The translations under genes and the position numbers were made by a program. Positions 50,256-58,988 of a stretch of 64,000 nucleotides of DNA are shown one piece after another. Source of the DNA: Nostocoides_A vanveenii. GTDB lineage: Bacteria > Actinomycetota > Actinomycetes > Actinomycetales > Dermatophilaceae. Where the stretch lies: positions 1 through 64,000 of the forward strand of contig NZ_BAAAPN010000056.1 of assembly GCF_039531165.1 (NCBI RefSeq). The letters are read 5' to 3'. Position 1 is the stretch's first letter; every line of letters starts with the position of its first letter. The notes beneath the pieces are model-generated. The model did no database searches and had not been told where the DNA came from. It worked only from the letters and a program-made list of their open reading frames with translations.

Positions 50256-51458
50256 GTGATCGATCAGTTGTGGGAATGGCTCGTCATCGCGGGCGCCCTC
50301 GCCGTCGTCCTCGTCGGCCTGGTGGTCGGGTTCCTGCGCCCGGGCCGGCGCGGCCGCACCCCGACCCTTCCGCCGACGTCCACACCTCCTCCGACCCAGC
50401 CCATTCCGGCGCAGCCGACCCCCGCGGATCCTGGGGGCGGCGTGGATACGCTGCCCCCGCGCGGCACGCCTCCAGAGACCGACGAGAGCGATGTCCTGCT
50501 CGAGGAGCCGGTCACCCCGACCCTCGAACGCCCGGAAACGGCCGTCGGCCGCCTCCAGCGCCTGCGGGCGCGGCTGGCGCGGTCCAACACCGCCCTCGGC
50601 AAGGGCCTGCTCGCCCTTCTCACCAGAGGCGGCCTGGACGACGCGGCCTGGGAAGAGGTCGAGGACACCCTGCTCGCCGCCGACCTGGGCATCGACGCGA
50701 CCAATGAACTCGTCGAGCAACTACGCACCGAGGTCAAGGTGCACGGCACCTCGGACGAGGCGACCGTGCGCGGCTGGTTGCGCACCGACCTGCTGCGCCT
50801 CGTCGACCCCGGTATGAATCGCGCGCTCGCCTCTGCCCGCGTCGACGGCCGGCCCGCGGTCGTCCTGGTCGTCGGCGTCAATGGCACCGGGAAGACCACC
50901 ACCGTCGGCAAGCTCGCCCGCGTGCTGGTCGCCGAGGACAAGGACGTGCTGCTCGGTGCGGCCGACACCTTCCGGGCTGCCGCCGCCGACCAGCTCGAGA
51001 CCTGGGGGGCGCGCGTGGGCGTGCCCACGGTCCGCTCGCACAAGGACGGCGCCGACCCCGCGGCCGTCGCCTTCGACGCGGTCAAGGCCGGCATCGAACT
51101 CGAAGCCGATGTCGTCCTGCTCGACACCGCCGGTCGCCTGCACAACAAGGCCAACCTGATGGACGAGCTCGGCAAGATCAAGCGGGTCGTCGAGAAGCAG
51201 TCACCGATCGATGAGGTCCTGCTCGTCCTGGACGCCACGACCGGCCAGAACGGCCTGCGCCAGGCGGAGGTCTTTGCCCAGGTCGTGGGCATCACCGGCA
51301 TCGTGCTGACCAAGCTCGACGGAACCGCCAAGGGCGGCATCGTCGTCGCCGTCCAGCGCAAGCTCGGGGTTCCGGTCAAGCTGGTCGGGCTGGGGGAGGG
51401 CCCGGACGACCTGGCGCCCTTCGACCCCGAGGCCTTCGTCGACGCGATCCTGGCCTGA
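50256..51458 (+). CDS. ftsY: Signal recognition particle receptor FtsY
   Basis: The 400-residue GTPase receives ribosome-SRP complexes at the membrane. It has an N-terminal membrane helix (about 8 to 28, typical of actinobacteria), a Pro-rich linker, the N domain (about 95 to 195) and the G domain with GVNGTGKTTTVGK (G1, about 206), DTFRAAAADQLE, DTAGRLHNKANLM (G3), TKLDGTAKGG (G4) and GLGEGPDDLAPFDPEAFV. Its partner Ffh is encoded at 58989. The GTG at 50256 follows AAAAGGTG. Confidence 0.96.
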   Translation: MIDQLWEWLVIAGALAVVLVGLVVGFLRPGRRGRTPTLPPTSTPPPTQPIPAQPTPADPGGGVDTLPPRGTPPETDESDVLLEEPVTPTLERPETAVGRLQRLRARLARSNTALGKGLLALLTRGGLDDAAWEEVEDTLLAADLGIDATNELVEQLRTEVKVHGTSDEATVRGWLRTDLLRLVDPGMNRALASARVDGRPAVVLVVGVNGTGKTTTVGKLARVLVAEDKDVLLGAADTFRAAAADQLETWGARVGVPTVRSHKDGADPAAVAFDAVKAGIELEADVVLLDTAGRLHNKANLMDELGKIKRVVEKQSPIDEVLLVLDATTGQNGLRQAEVFAQVVGITGIVLTKLDGTAKGGIVVAVQRKLGVPVKLVGLGEGPDDLAPFDPEAFVDAILA

Positions 51459-51543
51459 GCCTGCCCGACCCGCCCCCGCGCGCCTGCGGGGCGCCTGGTC
51501 GGACCCAACTGCCATACTGCGCGGGACATTGGGGGAGCACGCT

Positions 51544-52077
51544 GTGGAGAAGTCGGGTAGGTCGCTCAGACAGGCCCCGCCGCGGGGGCGGGTGAGTCGG
51601 ACCCCGCCGATGGCACCGACGGCCAAGACCCAGCGGCTGCGGCCGGCGGCGAAGGCCTGGCGGGCCGCCGCGGTGGTCGCGATGACCGTCCTCTTCCTGG
51701 GCGGGACCACCGTCGGTGACGATGACTGGTGGCCGTTCTCACCGTGGCGGATGTTCTCCACATCCACCTCGCCCAATGGTGCGGTCCGCTCGACCTTTAT
51801 CCAGGTGCGCACCGCCAATGCGCCCGAGATGTGGGCGCAGGCGCCGATCAACCCCGACAGTGTCGGCCTCAACCGCGCCGAGGTGGAGGGCAATCTCGAC
51901 CGGATCGCGCGCGACCCGGCCATGCTCGGCACGCTCGCGGCGAGCCACGCGAAGCTGCGCCCGCACGAGGCGGCGTGGATCGGCATACGGGTGCTGATCC
52001 GCAACTATGCGCTCAAGGGCGGCGGCCCGACCGGCGAGTACCGCGACGACCTCGTCGCCGAATGGGCGGCGCCATGA
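51544..52077 (+). CDS. Membrane-anchored protein of unknown function, partner of the HTTM gene
   Basis: The 177-residue protein has one hydrophobic segment (AAAVVAMTVLFLGGTTVG, near residue 50) followed by DDDWWPFSPWRMFSTSTSPNG and an extracytoplasmic domain. The motif W-P-F-S-x-W-x-M-F-S resembles small proteins encoded next to HTTM proteins (DUF5819-like), but I am not sure of the family. GGGGGAG at 51531-51537 sits six bases before GTG 51544, which decides the start over TTG 51529. Its stop overlaps the ATG of the HTTM gene, so the two products are probably made in equal amounts and may form a complex. Confidence 0.65.
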   Translation: MEKSGRSLRQAPPRGRVSRTPPMAPTAKTQRLRPAAKAWRAAAVVAMTVLFLGGTTVGDDDWWPFSPWRMFSTSTSPNGAVRSTFIQVRTANAPEMWAQAPINPDSVGLNRAEVEGNLDRIARDPAMLGTLAASHAKLRPHEAAWIGIRVLIRNYALKGGGPTGEYRDDLVAEWAAP

Positions 52078-52994
52078 CGCGCTGGCTCTTCACCGCGATG
52101 CCGCTCGGTCGGCTGGCGATCTTCCGCACACTCGTCTATCTCTATGTCGTCATCGACGTGCTCTGGCTGCAGACCAGCGGCTGGTATCACGGCTATGCCG
52201 ACCCGATCTGGTACGAACCCTTGCGGTTGGGGCAGCTTCTCCATCTGCCGGCGGCGACCGTCGTGCTCGTCCAGACGCTCAAATGGGGGTCGGTCGCCGC
52301 GGCGCTCGTCGCCGCGACTGGCCGCCTTCCGCGCCTGGCCGGCACCGTCGTGGCGGTGTGCTGGATCTGGTACATGTACGTCGCCTACGCCTATGGCAAG
52401 GTCGACCACGACCGCGGGGACTTCGTCGTCGCGCTGCTCCTTCTGCCGACGGTCGGCAGCGCCTATTGGCGCGATCGGCGCCTGAGCGAGGCGGCCGGCT
52501 TCGTGCTGCGGGCCGCGCAGCTTGCGGCGATTGCCACCTACTTCCTCTCGGCCTGGGCGAAGGTGCGCTTCGGGGGCTGGGAGTGGGTCAACTCCGCAAC
52601 CATGGCCCGCGCGGTGGTGCGCCGCGGGACGCCGTGGGTGAAGTGGCTGCTCGACGTCCCCGAGTTGCTGCACCTGACGCAATGGGGGTTGTTCGTCGCC
52701 GAGATGAGCTCGCCGCTGATCTTTGTCGTCCCGGAGAAGTGGCGTCGCCGCATGGTGATGGGCTGGTTCGCCTTTCACGCCGTGACCTATGCCTCGATCA
52801 CCATCGCCTTCTGGCCGCACCTGGTGATGATGCTCGCCTTCCTGCCCCTAGAGACGTATGCCGATCGCTTCCGTTCCTGGTGGCTGACCCGCCGCTCCGG
52901 TCGGGTCGGCGTCGTCGCGGGCGAGGTGGCAGCCGGCGAGGCGGCAGCGGGCGAACGAATGCCCGAGGCAGCAGCGGACGGGGGCGTACGGTGA
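52074..52994 (+). CDS. HTTM-domain (vitamin-K-dependent-carboxylase-like) membrane protein
   Basis: The 306-residue protein has seven to eight hydrophobic helices. It contains PLGRLAIFRTLVYLYVVIDV at the N-terminus, SAWAKVRFGGWEWV near 160 and GWFAFHAVTYASITIAFWPH near 255. This layout and the FR..Y/H..T..H motifs fit the HTTM family (horizontally transferred transmembrane domain, related to vitamin K-dependent gamma-carboxylase). The bacterial function is unknown. The C-terminal tail is Ala/Glu-rich. Related operons in other actinobacteria pair it with a DCC-type thioredoxin-like protein, and one is encoded at 53969-54370. Confidence 0.75.
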   Translation: MTRWLFTAMPLGRLAIFRTLVYLYVVIDVLWLQTSGWYHGYADPIWYEPLRLGQLLHLPAATVVLVQTLKWGSVAAALVAATGRLPRLAGTVVAVCWIWYMYVAYAYGKVDHDRGDFVVALLLLPTVGSAYWRDRRLSEAAGFVLRAAQLAAIATYFLSAWAKVRFGGWEWVNSATMARAVVRRGTPWVKWLLDVPELLHLTQWGLFVAEMSSPLIFVVPEKWRRRMVMGWFAFHAVTYASITIAFWPHLVMMLAFLPLETYADRFRSWWLTRRSGRVGVVAGEVAAGEAAAGERMPEAAADGGVR

Positions 52995-52999
52995 GCCGC

Positions 53000-53791
53000 A
53001 TGCTGCCTCCATCCGGTGAGCCCAGAGGGGCGGACCCCGGCTTGCAGAACTCCGGGCGGAGGTGCAGGTCTGTCTCGATGCGGTCAGCGCCGAGGTCCAG
53101 GCGGCCTTTGAGGACGACCTGCTCGGGTCTGGCTGATCGGCAGCGCGGCGCAAGGGGCCTATGAGCCGGGGACCAGTGACCTCGATGTCCTGGCCGTCAC
53201 GGGTTCCCGGCACCCGGAATCGTTGCGCCGAACACGCGGCGAACGGGTCCGTCACCCGGCGCTCGAGTGCCTAGCCGTGGGGCTGGAGTTCGTCGTCTAT
53301 GCGCGGCCCGACGTGGTCGATCTCGCCGACCCGGTCCGCTTCGCGCTCAATGTCAACGGCGGGCGGAGCCGGGATGACCTGCTGGCCCTCGGCCCGGACG
53401 ACGGCCCCGGGTGGTGGGCCGTGCTCGATCTGCCGCGGCGCGCGTGGTCGGTGTCCCGCTGCACGGACCGGCGCCGGACGTGGTGATCCTCCCCGTCCCC
53501 GCTGCCCGGCTGCGAGCGGCCGTGGCCGAGTCGCAGGCGTGGCACGACCGCGACGACGACATCTCGACCAATCGCGCCCTCAATATCGCCCGCCTGATCG
53601 TTCTGCTCACCGACGGGCGCTGGCTGTCCAAATCCGCCGGCGCAACGGCTCTCGCCGATGCCGCGCCCGACCTGGCGCCGACCCTGAACGCGGCGCGCGC
53701 GGCGCGGGCCACCGGCGCGCCGCTGGACCCAAACCTGGCCGCGCCCCTCAGCGCCCGGCTCGCCGTCCTGCTGCGCGAGTCCGCGAGCTGA
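53000..53791 (+). pseudogene. Decayed nucleotidyltransferase (ANT/DUF4111-like)
   Basis: Protein-like stretches in successive frames join into one aminoglycoside-nucleotidyltransferase-type enzyme: ELRAEVQVCLDAVSAEVQAA, then LIGSAAQGAYEPGTSDLDVL (the GSxxxG...SDxDxL metal site), a central LDLPRRAWSV, and finally VVGVPLHGPAPDVVILPVP with a normal C-terminal helix region ending LLRESAS. Frame changes occur near 53128 (GGGTC, one G short) and near 53440 (CCGCGGCGCG). A further discontinuity precedes 53045. The intact ancestor would have had about 260 residues. It directly follows the HTTM gene. Both indels are single-base in G/C runs, so a sequencing error cannot be excluded. Confidence 0.65.
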
Positions 53792-53968
53792 TGCCCGGCC
53801 GGGGGCGCGCGGCTCCTCGGGGCGGCTGGCGGATCTGATCGACGACCCGGGCCGCTCTTTCGTCGGCGCCGGGCAATTGCCAGGCCCACGAACGCAAAGG
53901 CGGCCCCAGTGCGCGGCGTCTGTGGAACCGGGCGTTAGGCGGCGTTCAGCCCGCCTCGCGGTCGGCGC

Positions 53969-54370
53969 TCAGCTCGCCTTGCGCTGAGCAGCGGGGAGCG
54001 AGCACGCCGGGGTCCCACCCGGCAGGCGATGCCGGTTGGCGGCCACCCACCGATAGACCACTGCGGCCACCTGGTTGATCCCGGGCAGCAGCAGCACCGC
54101 TCCGAACGGCCGCCACCACACGTGGCCGCGCAAGAGGACCTTTGCGACGGCGTCCTGGGCCGCGTATTGCATGCCATTGGGCAGCACCCACTGCAAGGCC
54201 TCCTCGCACTGCTGGGGCGTTAGGCCCAGCGTCGTGAGGTCCAGGCGCTGCCAGGGCGCGACGACGAAGTCGCTCTCGGACGCGCGGACATACCGCTCCA
54301 CGACGCCCGCAAGCGTGGTGCACATGCCGCAGTCACCGTCGAAGACCAGGGTGGGAACGCGCGTGCTCAT
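53969..54370 (-). CDS. DCC-family thiol-disulfide oxidoreductase-like protein
   Basis: The 133-residue protein reads MSTRVPTLVFDGDCGMCTTLAG, the DxxCxxC signature that names the DCC (DUF393) family, a thioredoxin-like fold. The middle has the family's LxxLGLTPxxCxxALQWV and the C-terminal AVVYRWVAANRHRLPGG. It is probably involved in redox of an exported or membrane partner; no substrate is known. It is convergent with the HTTM region, and HTTM and DCC domains are repeatedly linked in bacteria. The 170 bp between it and the nucleotidyltransferase remnant hold no recognisable gene. Confidence 0.87.
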   Translation of the reverse strand: MSTRVPTLVFDGDCGMCTTLAGVVERYVRASESDFVVAPWQRLDLTTLGLTPQQCEEALQWVLPNGMQYAAQDAVAKVLLRGHVWWRPFGAVLLLPGINQVAAVVYRWVAANRHRLPGGTPACSLPAAQRKAS

Positions 54371-54535
54371 CCCGCCATTCTCCCACCTGCCGCCGGCGCG
54401 CCAGCCCGCCCGCCCGCCCGAGCCCGCCCGTGGCCGCCGGCCCGCCCGGCGCTGCGCCCCGGCGCAGGGTTCACTGGCCCACGTCGGCCGCGACTGCACG
54501 GTGTGCGTCTCGACATCCGAGAAATCACCCTCGCG

Positions 54536-54594
54536 GTTACCGGACGCTAACGCGCCACGCCATCCGGCAACATCGCCGTAACACGACGCGCAAC
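54536..54594 (+). promoter_or_regulatory. Candidate GlnR boxes upstream of amtB
   Basis: GTTAC-N6-CTAAC (54536-54551) and GTAAC-N6-CGCAA (54578-54593) resemble the GTnAC-N6-GnAAC half-site pattern bound by GlnR, the actinobacterial nitrogen regulator, and lie 35 to 90 bp ahead of amtB, its classical target. The second box is degenerate. Confidence 0.5.
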
Positions 54595-54627
54595 AGCCGG
54601 AAATCGCGCGCGCCCAAGCTAGGCCGC

Positions 54628-56025
54628 ATGACAACACTCGTCACCCTCGCGGCTGCCGATGAGCCGACGATCGACTATGCGTCGACCGCCTTCCTCATCC
54701 TGTGCGCCTCACTGGTCCTCCTGATGACGACGCCCGCGCTCGCGCTCTTCTACGGCGGCATGACGCGGGCGAAGTCAGTCCTCAACATGATGATGATGTC
54801 CTTCGGGGCGATGGGCGTCGTCGGCATCATCTACGTCGTTTACGGCTACTCGATGTCCTTCGGCCCGACCAATCTCGCCGGCATCATCGCCAATCCCTTC
54901 GACAAGTTCGGGCTCAAGGACACCGCGGGCCTGGTCAATCCCTTCGGCTACGACGGCTACGGCAATATCCCCGAGCTCGCCTTCGTCGGTTTCCAGCTCA
55001 CCTTCGCGGTGATCACCGTCGCCCTGATCAGCGGCGCCATCGCCGACCGCGTGAGGTTCTCCACCTGGCTGGTGTTCTCCGGCCTGTGGGTCACCTTGTG
55101 CTACTTCCCGATTGCTCACATGGTGTGGGGCGGCGGCCTGCTTTCGGGCTCGGCCGACGGCCTGTCGGCGAAGATCTTCGGGGTCACCGACGAGGTCGCC
55201 AACATCGTGCCCATCGACTTTGCCGGTGGCACGGTCGTGCACATCAACGCCGGTATGGCCGGCCTCGTCCTCGCCCTGATCACCGGCAAGCGCCTCGGCT
55301 TCGGCAAGGAAGCACTCCGCCCGCACAATGTCCCGCTCGTGATGATCGGCGCCGGCCTGCTGTGGTTCGGCTGGTTCGGCTTCAACGCCGGCTCGGAGCT
55401 CGCGCCCGACGGCACGGCCGCCCTGGTCTGGATCAACACCACCGTCGCCACCTGCGCCGCGATGCTCGGCTGGCTGCTGCTGGAGAAGCTGCGTGACGGA
55501 CACGCCACCTCGATCGGCGCCGCGTCCGGTGTCGTCGCCGGCCTGGTCGCCATCACCCCGGCCTGTGGCGCCCTCTCGCCGCTCGGCTCGATCGCCCTCG
55601 GCCTGGTCGCCGGCATGCTCTCGGCCTATGCCGTCGGCCTGAAGTTCAAGTTCGGCTTCGATGACTCCCTCGACGTCGTCGGTGTCCACTTGGTCGCCGG
55701 CCTTTGGGGCACCATCGGCGCCGGCCTGCTCTCGACCACCACCGGCCTGCTCTACGGTCACGGGGTCAAGCAGACCGTCATCCAGATCCTCATCGCGCTG
55801 ATCTCGGTCGCCATCTCCGGCGTCGTCACCGCGATCATCGGTTACGCGCTCAAGTCCACCATGGGCTGGCGGATCACCGAGGACGCCGAGTCCGCGGGCA
55901 TCGACCAGAGTGAGCACGCCGAGACCGCCTATGACCTCAGCCCCCGCGGCGGCCGCCTGGCCGGCGCCCTGGGCGCGGTCGGCGTCACGCGCGAGGCCCC
56001 CGTCACCGAAGGAGCGAACGCATGA
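54628..56025 (+). CDS. amtB: Ammonium transporter
   Basis: The 465-residue membrane protein conducts ammonia/ammonium. It has eleven predicted helices and the Amt signatures LALFYGGMTRAKSVLN (about 32), the ammonium-shielding FxxxQ in the third helix region, DFAGGTVVHINAGMAGL (twin-His pore, first His, about 205) and DSLDVVGVHLVAGLWGTIG (second pore His, about 350). The long C-terminal tail binds GlnK in this family. ATG 54628 is chosen because it gives the short N-terminus usual in actinobacteria. It overlaps glnK by ATGA. Confidence 0.95.
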   Translation: MTTLVTLAAADEPTIDYASTAFLILCASLVLLMTTPALALFYGGMTRAKSVLNMMMMSFGAMGVVGIIYVVYGYSMSFGPTNLAGIIANPFDKFGLKDTAGLVNPFGYDGYGNIPELAFVGFQLTFAVITVALISGAIADRVRFSTWLVFSGLWVTLCYFPIAHMVWGGGLLSGSADGLSAKIFGVTDEVANIVPIDFAGGTVVHINAGMAGLVLALITGKRLGFGKEALRPHNVPLVMIGAGLLWFGWFGFNAGSELAPDGTAALVWINTTVATCAAMLGWLLLEKLRDGHATSIGAASGVVAGLVAITPACGALSPLGSIALGLVAGMLSAYAVGLKFKFGFDDSLDVVGVHLVAGLWGTIGAGLLSTTTGLLYGHGVKQTVIQILIALISVAISGVVTAIIGYALKSTMGWRITEDAESAGIDQSEHAETAYDLSPRGGRLAGALGAVGVTREAPVTEGANA

Positions 56026-56360
56026 AGCTCGTCACTGCCATCATCAAGCCCCACCAGCTCGAGACCGTCAAGTCAGCCTTGGAGGCCTACGGCATCTCCG
56101 GGATGACGATCAGCGAGGCCAGCGGCTATGGCCGCCAGCGCGGGCACTCCGAGGTCTATCGCGGCGCGGAATACACCGTCGATTTCGTCCCGAAGATCCG
56201 CGTCGAGGTCCTGCTCGACGACATCGACGCCGGCGCCGTGGTCGACATCATTGTCAAGGCCGCTTCCACCGGACGCATCGGCGACGGCAAGGTCTGGGTC
56301 ATCCCCGTCGAGGACATCGCCCGCGTCCGCACCGGCGAGCGCGGCTCCGACGCCATCTGA
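56022..56360 (+). CDS. glnK: Nitrogen regulatory PII protein GlnK
   Basis: The 112-residue PII trimer subunit senses ATP/ADP and 2-oxoglutarate and closes AmtB. It contains MKLVTAIIKPHQLETVKSAL, the T-loop GHSEVYRGAEYTVDFVPK with Tyr51 (adenylylated in Streptomyces and Corynebacterium), and GDGKVWVIPVEDIARVRTGE (ATP site). Length and motifs are complete. It is coupled to amtB upstream and lies 130 bp before glnD, which encodes the enzyme that modifies it. Confidence 0.96.
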   Translation: MKLVTAIIKPHQLETVKSALEAYGISGMTISEASGYGRQRGHSEVYRGAEYTVDFVPKIRVEVLLDDIDAGAVVDIIVKAASTGRIGDGKVWVIPVEDIARVRTGERGSDAI

Positions 56361-56397
56361 GCCGACAACAACCCACCGTCACAACAGCGACGCGCCC

Positions 56398-56453
56398 GTA
56401 TGCCGCGCGGCCCGGGACCCGGAGATATCTCCCCTCCCAGCCGCGCGGCATAC
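56398..56453. terminator. 14-bp-arm palindrome between glnK and glnD
   Basis: GTATGCCGCGCGGC (56398-56411) pairs perfectly with GCCGCGCGGCATAC (56440-56453), with CCGGG and GGAG/CTCC pairs inside. The octamer-type motif GTATGCC is present in both arms. It may end part of the amtB-glnK transcript before glnD. Confidence 0.65.
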
Positions 56454-56490
56454 CTGGTGTCACGCCGAACGCACGCGACGAAGAGGAGCC

Positions 56491-58842
56491 ATGCGTACTT
56501 CGCCCACCGGCATCGACGGTGCCCGGCTGGACCTGGCCGGCACGCGCAGCTTCACCGCGCCTGGGGCGGGCCCGACGCGGCGCGCCGCCATCGGGGCCTA
56601 CCTGACCGACTGGCTTGATCAGCTATGGGCGCAGGCCACCGACGGCCAAGCGCTCACAGGTGTGGCGCTCGCGGCCGTTGGTTCCCTCGGCCGCGGCGAC
56701 TCCGGGCCGCTGAGCGATATCGACCTGGTGTTGCTGCACGACGGCCGGTCGCTGCCGGCCGAGCGGCTGACGACGCTCGCCGACCGGGTCTGGTATCCCA
56801 TCTGGGACGCCAATGTGCGTCTCGATCACAGCGTCCGCACCCTCGCGCAATGCCGTGCGATCGCCTCCGCCGACCTCAGCGCGGCCGTGGGGCTGCTAGA
56901 TGTGGCGCCGATCGCCGGGGATCGCGAGTTCGTGGCTGCGATCCGTTCAACTCTCGCGCACGACTGGCGTGCGCAGGCCCGAAAGCGCCTACCCCAGCTC
57001 GTGGATTCCCTGCGGGAGCGCCACGACCGGCACGGCGAACTCGCGCAGTCCATCGAGCCGGACCTGAAGGAAGCCCGCGGCGGCCTGCGCGATATGACCG
57101 TGCTCCGCGCCCTCGTCGCCGCCTGGCTCACCGACCGGCCCCATGGCGAGGTCGACGAGGCGTATGCCCGCCTGCTCGACGTCCGCGACGCCCTTCAGGT
57201 CGTCACCGGACGAGGCCGCGACCGACTCGGCCGCGAGGATCACGACGCGGTAGCCGCGCTCCTGGGCTATAGCGACGCCGACGACCTGATGACGATGGTC
57301 TCGCGCAGCGGGCGCACCCTGGCCTATGCGCTGGACGCCACGATGCGCCGCGCCGGCCAGAGCCAGCGCGCGCGCACCCTGCGCGTCGGCCCGCGCCGGC
57401 CCACCATGGTCGGCCTCGGCTATGGCGTCTTCGAGCACGATGGCGAGGCCGTGCTGGGGGCGGCCCCCAGCGCAGACGTCACCCAGCCGATCCGAGCAGC
57501 GGTGGTCGCGGCGCGGGCCGGCCTGGCCCTGAGCCCGCAGACACTGGCGAATCTTGCCGAGGTCGGGGACCTGTCGACCCCGTGGCCCGAATTGGCCAGG
57601 GATCTGTTCACGGACCTGCTCGCCACGGGAGCGGGCCTGCCGGCGGTGTGGGCGGGACTTACCCAGGCCGGCCTGGTCGCGCGCTGGCTGCCGGAGTGGG
57701 GCGCAGTCGACTCGCGGCCGCAACGCAACCCGATCCATCGGCATACGGTCGATCGGCACCTGATCCAGACGGTCGTGGAAGCGAGCGCCTTCGTGCGCGA
57801 GGTCGCGCGGCCCGACTTGTTGCTGCTTGCCGCCCTGCTGCACGACATCGGCAAGGTGGCCGGTGCGCACGATCACTCGGTGACCGGCGCCAAGATCGCC
57901 CGGTCGGTGCTGGCGCGGATGGGGGTCGCGGACGCCGATGCCGAGATCGTCGTGCGGCTGGTGCGCGAGCACCTGACATTGATGGAACTCGCGACCCGGC
58001 GTGACCTGGAGGATCCGGCAACCGCCACGGCCGCGTGGGCGGCGGCCGGGGAGGACCCGGATGTCTTTGACCTCCTGCGCTATCTGTCGATCGCCGATGC
58101 CAAGGCTGCCGGCAGCCTGTCCTGGAACGACTGGCGCGCAAAGCTTTTCGAGCAGTTGTGCGTTGAGGTCAACCGCACCGGGCGCACGCGGACGCGTCCG
58201 GACGCAGCGCCGGACGTCGTTGAGTTGCCCGACGAGGTGCTGACACAACTCGCGGTGGGGGAGCCGGTTGTCGAGGTCAGCGAGATCGACGGGGCCTATC
58301 GGATCGCGGTCTTCGACCGGGACCGGCTCGGGCTATTCGCCGACACGGCCGGCCTATTCGCCGCCCAGGGCTTGACCGTGCGTACCGCTGTGCTGCACAC
58401 CCTCGACGCCGTCGCCGCAAACGAATGGATCGTCGAGGTCCCCGGCTCCGACGCGCCGTCGGCTTCGCGGCTCGCGCTCGGGCTCGCTGGTCTCGCGCGC
58501 GGTGAGCGGGCGCCGTTGGCCGCCCTTGAGCGCCGCCGTGCGTATGCCCGCCCGGCCGCCGCCGCGGTTGCCGCCGGTATGCCGACGCGAGCCTTCGTGC
58601 TCCCGGATGCAGCGTCGGACGCCACGGTGCTGGAGGTCCGGACCCGTGACCGGCTCGGCCTCCTGCACGACTTGGGCCGGTGCTTCGCCAAGGCCGGTCT
58701 GACGGTGCGATCCGCGCACATCGCCACCTATGCCGGGCAGACGCTCGACACCTTCTACCTGACCGAAGCGTCCGGCGCCATGCTCAGCCCGCCCCGCGTC
58801 GCCGCCACGGTGGCGGCGATCATCGACTCCTGCGACTCCTGA
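56491..58842 (+). CDS. glnD: PII adenylyl/uridylyl-transferase GlnD
   Basis: The 783-residue bifunctional enzyme adds and removes nucleotides on GlnK according to nitrogen status. It has the nucleotidyltransferase motif GSLGRGDSGPLSDIDLVLL (about 64), the PII-UR helical region (about 190 to 270), the HD hydrolase with LLHDIGKVAGAHDHS (about 450) and two C-terminal ACT domains (about 595 to 665 and 705 to 775) that bind glutamine in the family. AAGAGGAG precedes ATG 56491. Confidence 0.95.
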   Translation: MRTSPTGIDGARLDLAGTRSFTAPGAGPTRRAAIGAYLTDWLDQLWAQATDGQALTGVALAAVGSLGRGDSGPLSDIDLVLLHDGRSLPAERLTTLADRVWYPIWDANVRLDHSVRTLAQCRAIASADLSAAVGLLDVAPIAGDREFVAAIRSTLAHDWRAQARKRLPQLVDSLRERHDRHGELAQSIEPDLKEARGGLRDMTVLRALVAAWLTDRPHGEVDEAYARLLDVRDALQVVTGRGRDRLGREDHDAVAALLGYSDADDLMTMVSRSGRTLAYALDATMRRAGQSQRARTLRVGPRRPTMVGLGYGVFEHDGEAVLGAAPSADVTQPIRAAVVAARAGLALSPQTLANLAEVGDLSTPWPELARDLFTDLLATGAGLPAVWAGLTQAGLVARWLPEWGAVDSRPQRNPIHRHTVDRHLIQTVVEASAFVREVARPDLLLLAALLHDIGKVAGAHDHSVTGAKIARSVLARMGVADADAEIVVRLVREHLTLMELATRRDLEDPATATAAWAAAGEDPDVFDLLRYLSIADAKAAGSLSWNDWRAKLFEQLCVEVNRTGRTRTRPDAAPDVVELPDEVLTQLAVGEPVVEVSEIDGAYRIAVFDRDRLGLFADTAGLFAAQGLTVRTAVLHTLDAVAANEWIVEVPGSDAPSASRLALGLAGLARGERAPLAALERRRAYARPAAAAVAAGMPTRAFVLPDAASDATVLEVRTRDRLGLLHDLGRCFAKAGLTVRSAHIATYAGQTLDTFYLTEASGAMLSPPRVAATVAAIIDSCDS

Positions 58843-58988
58843 CGCGTTGGCTCTACCTGGCCGAGCGCCGGCTCGGCGTGACCAAGCGTCGGCTCGTCCG
58901 GCACTGGCCGCCGGCTCGCCCGGCAGCGCGCCTCAGCCATTCTCGGCACCGGCGGACCAGCTGGACGCGCCCGGTTAGGCTTGAGCCC

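Noticed and set aside
53792..53968. Gene in the interval between the nucleotidyltransferase remnant and the DCC gene
   Set aside because: No start with ribosome site and no motif; I see nothing functional.
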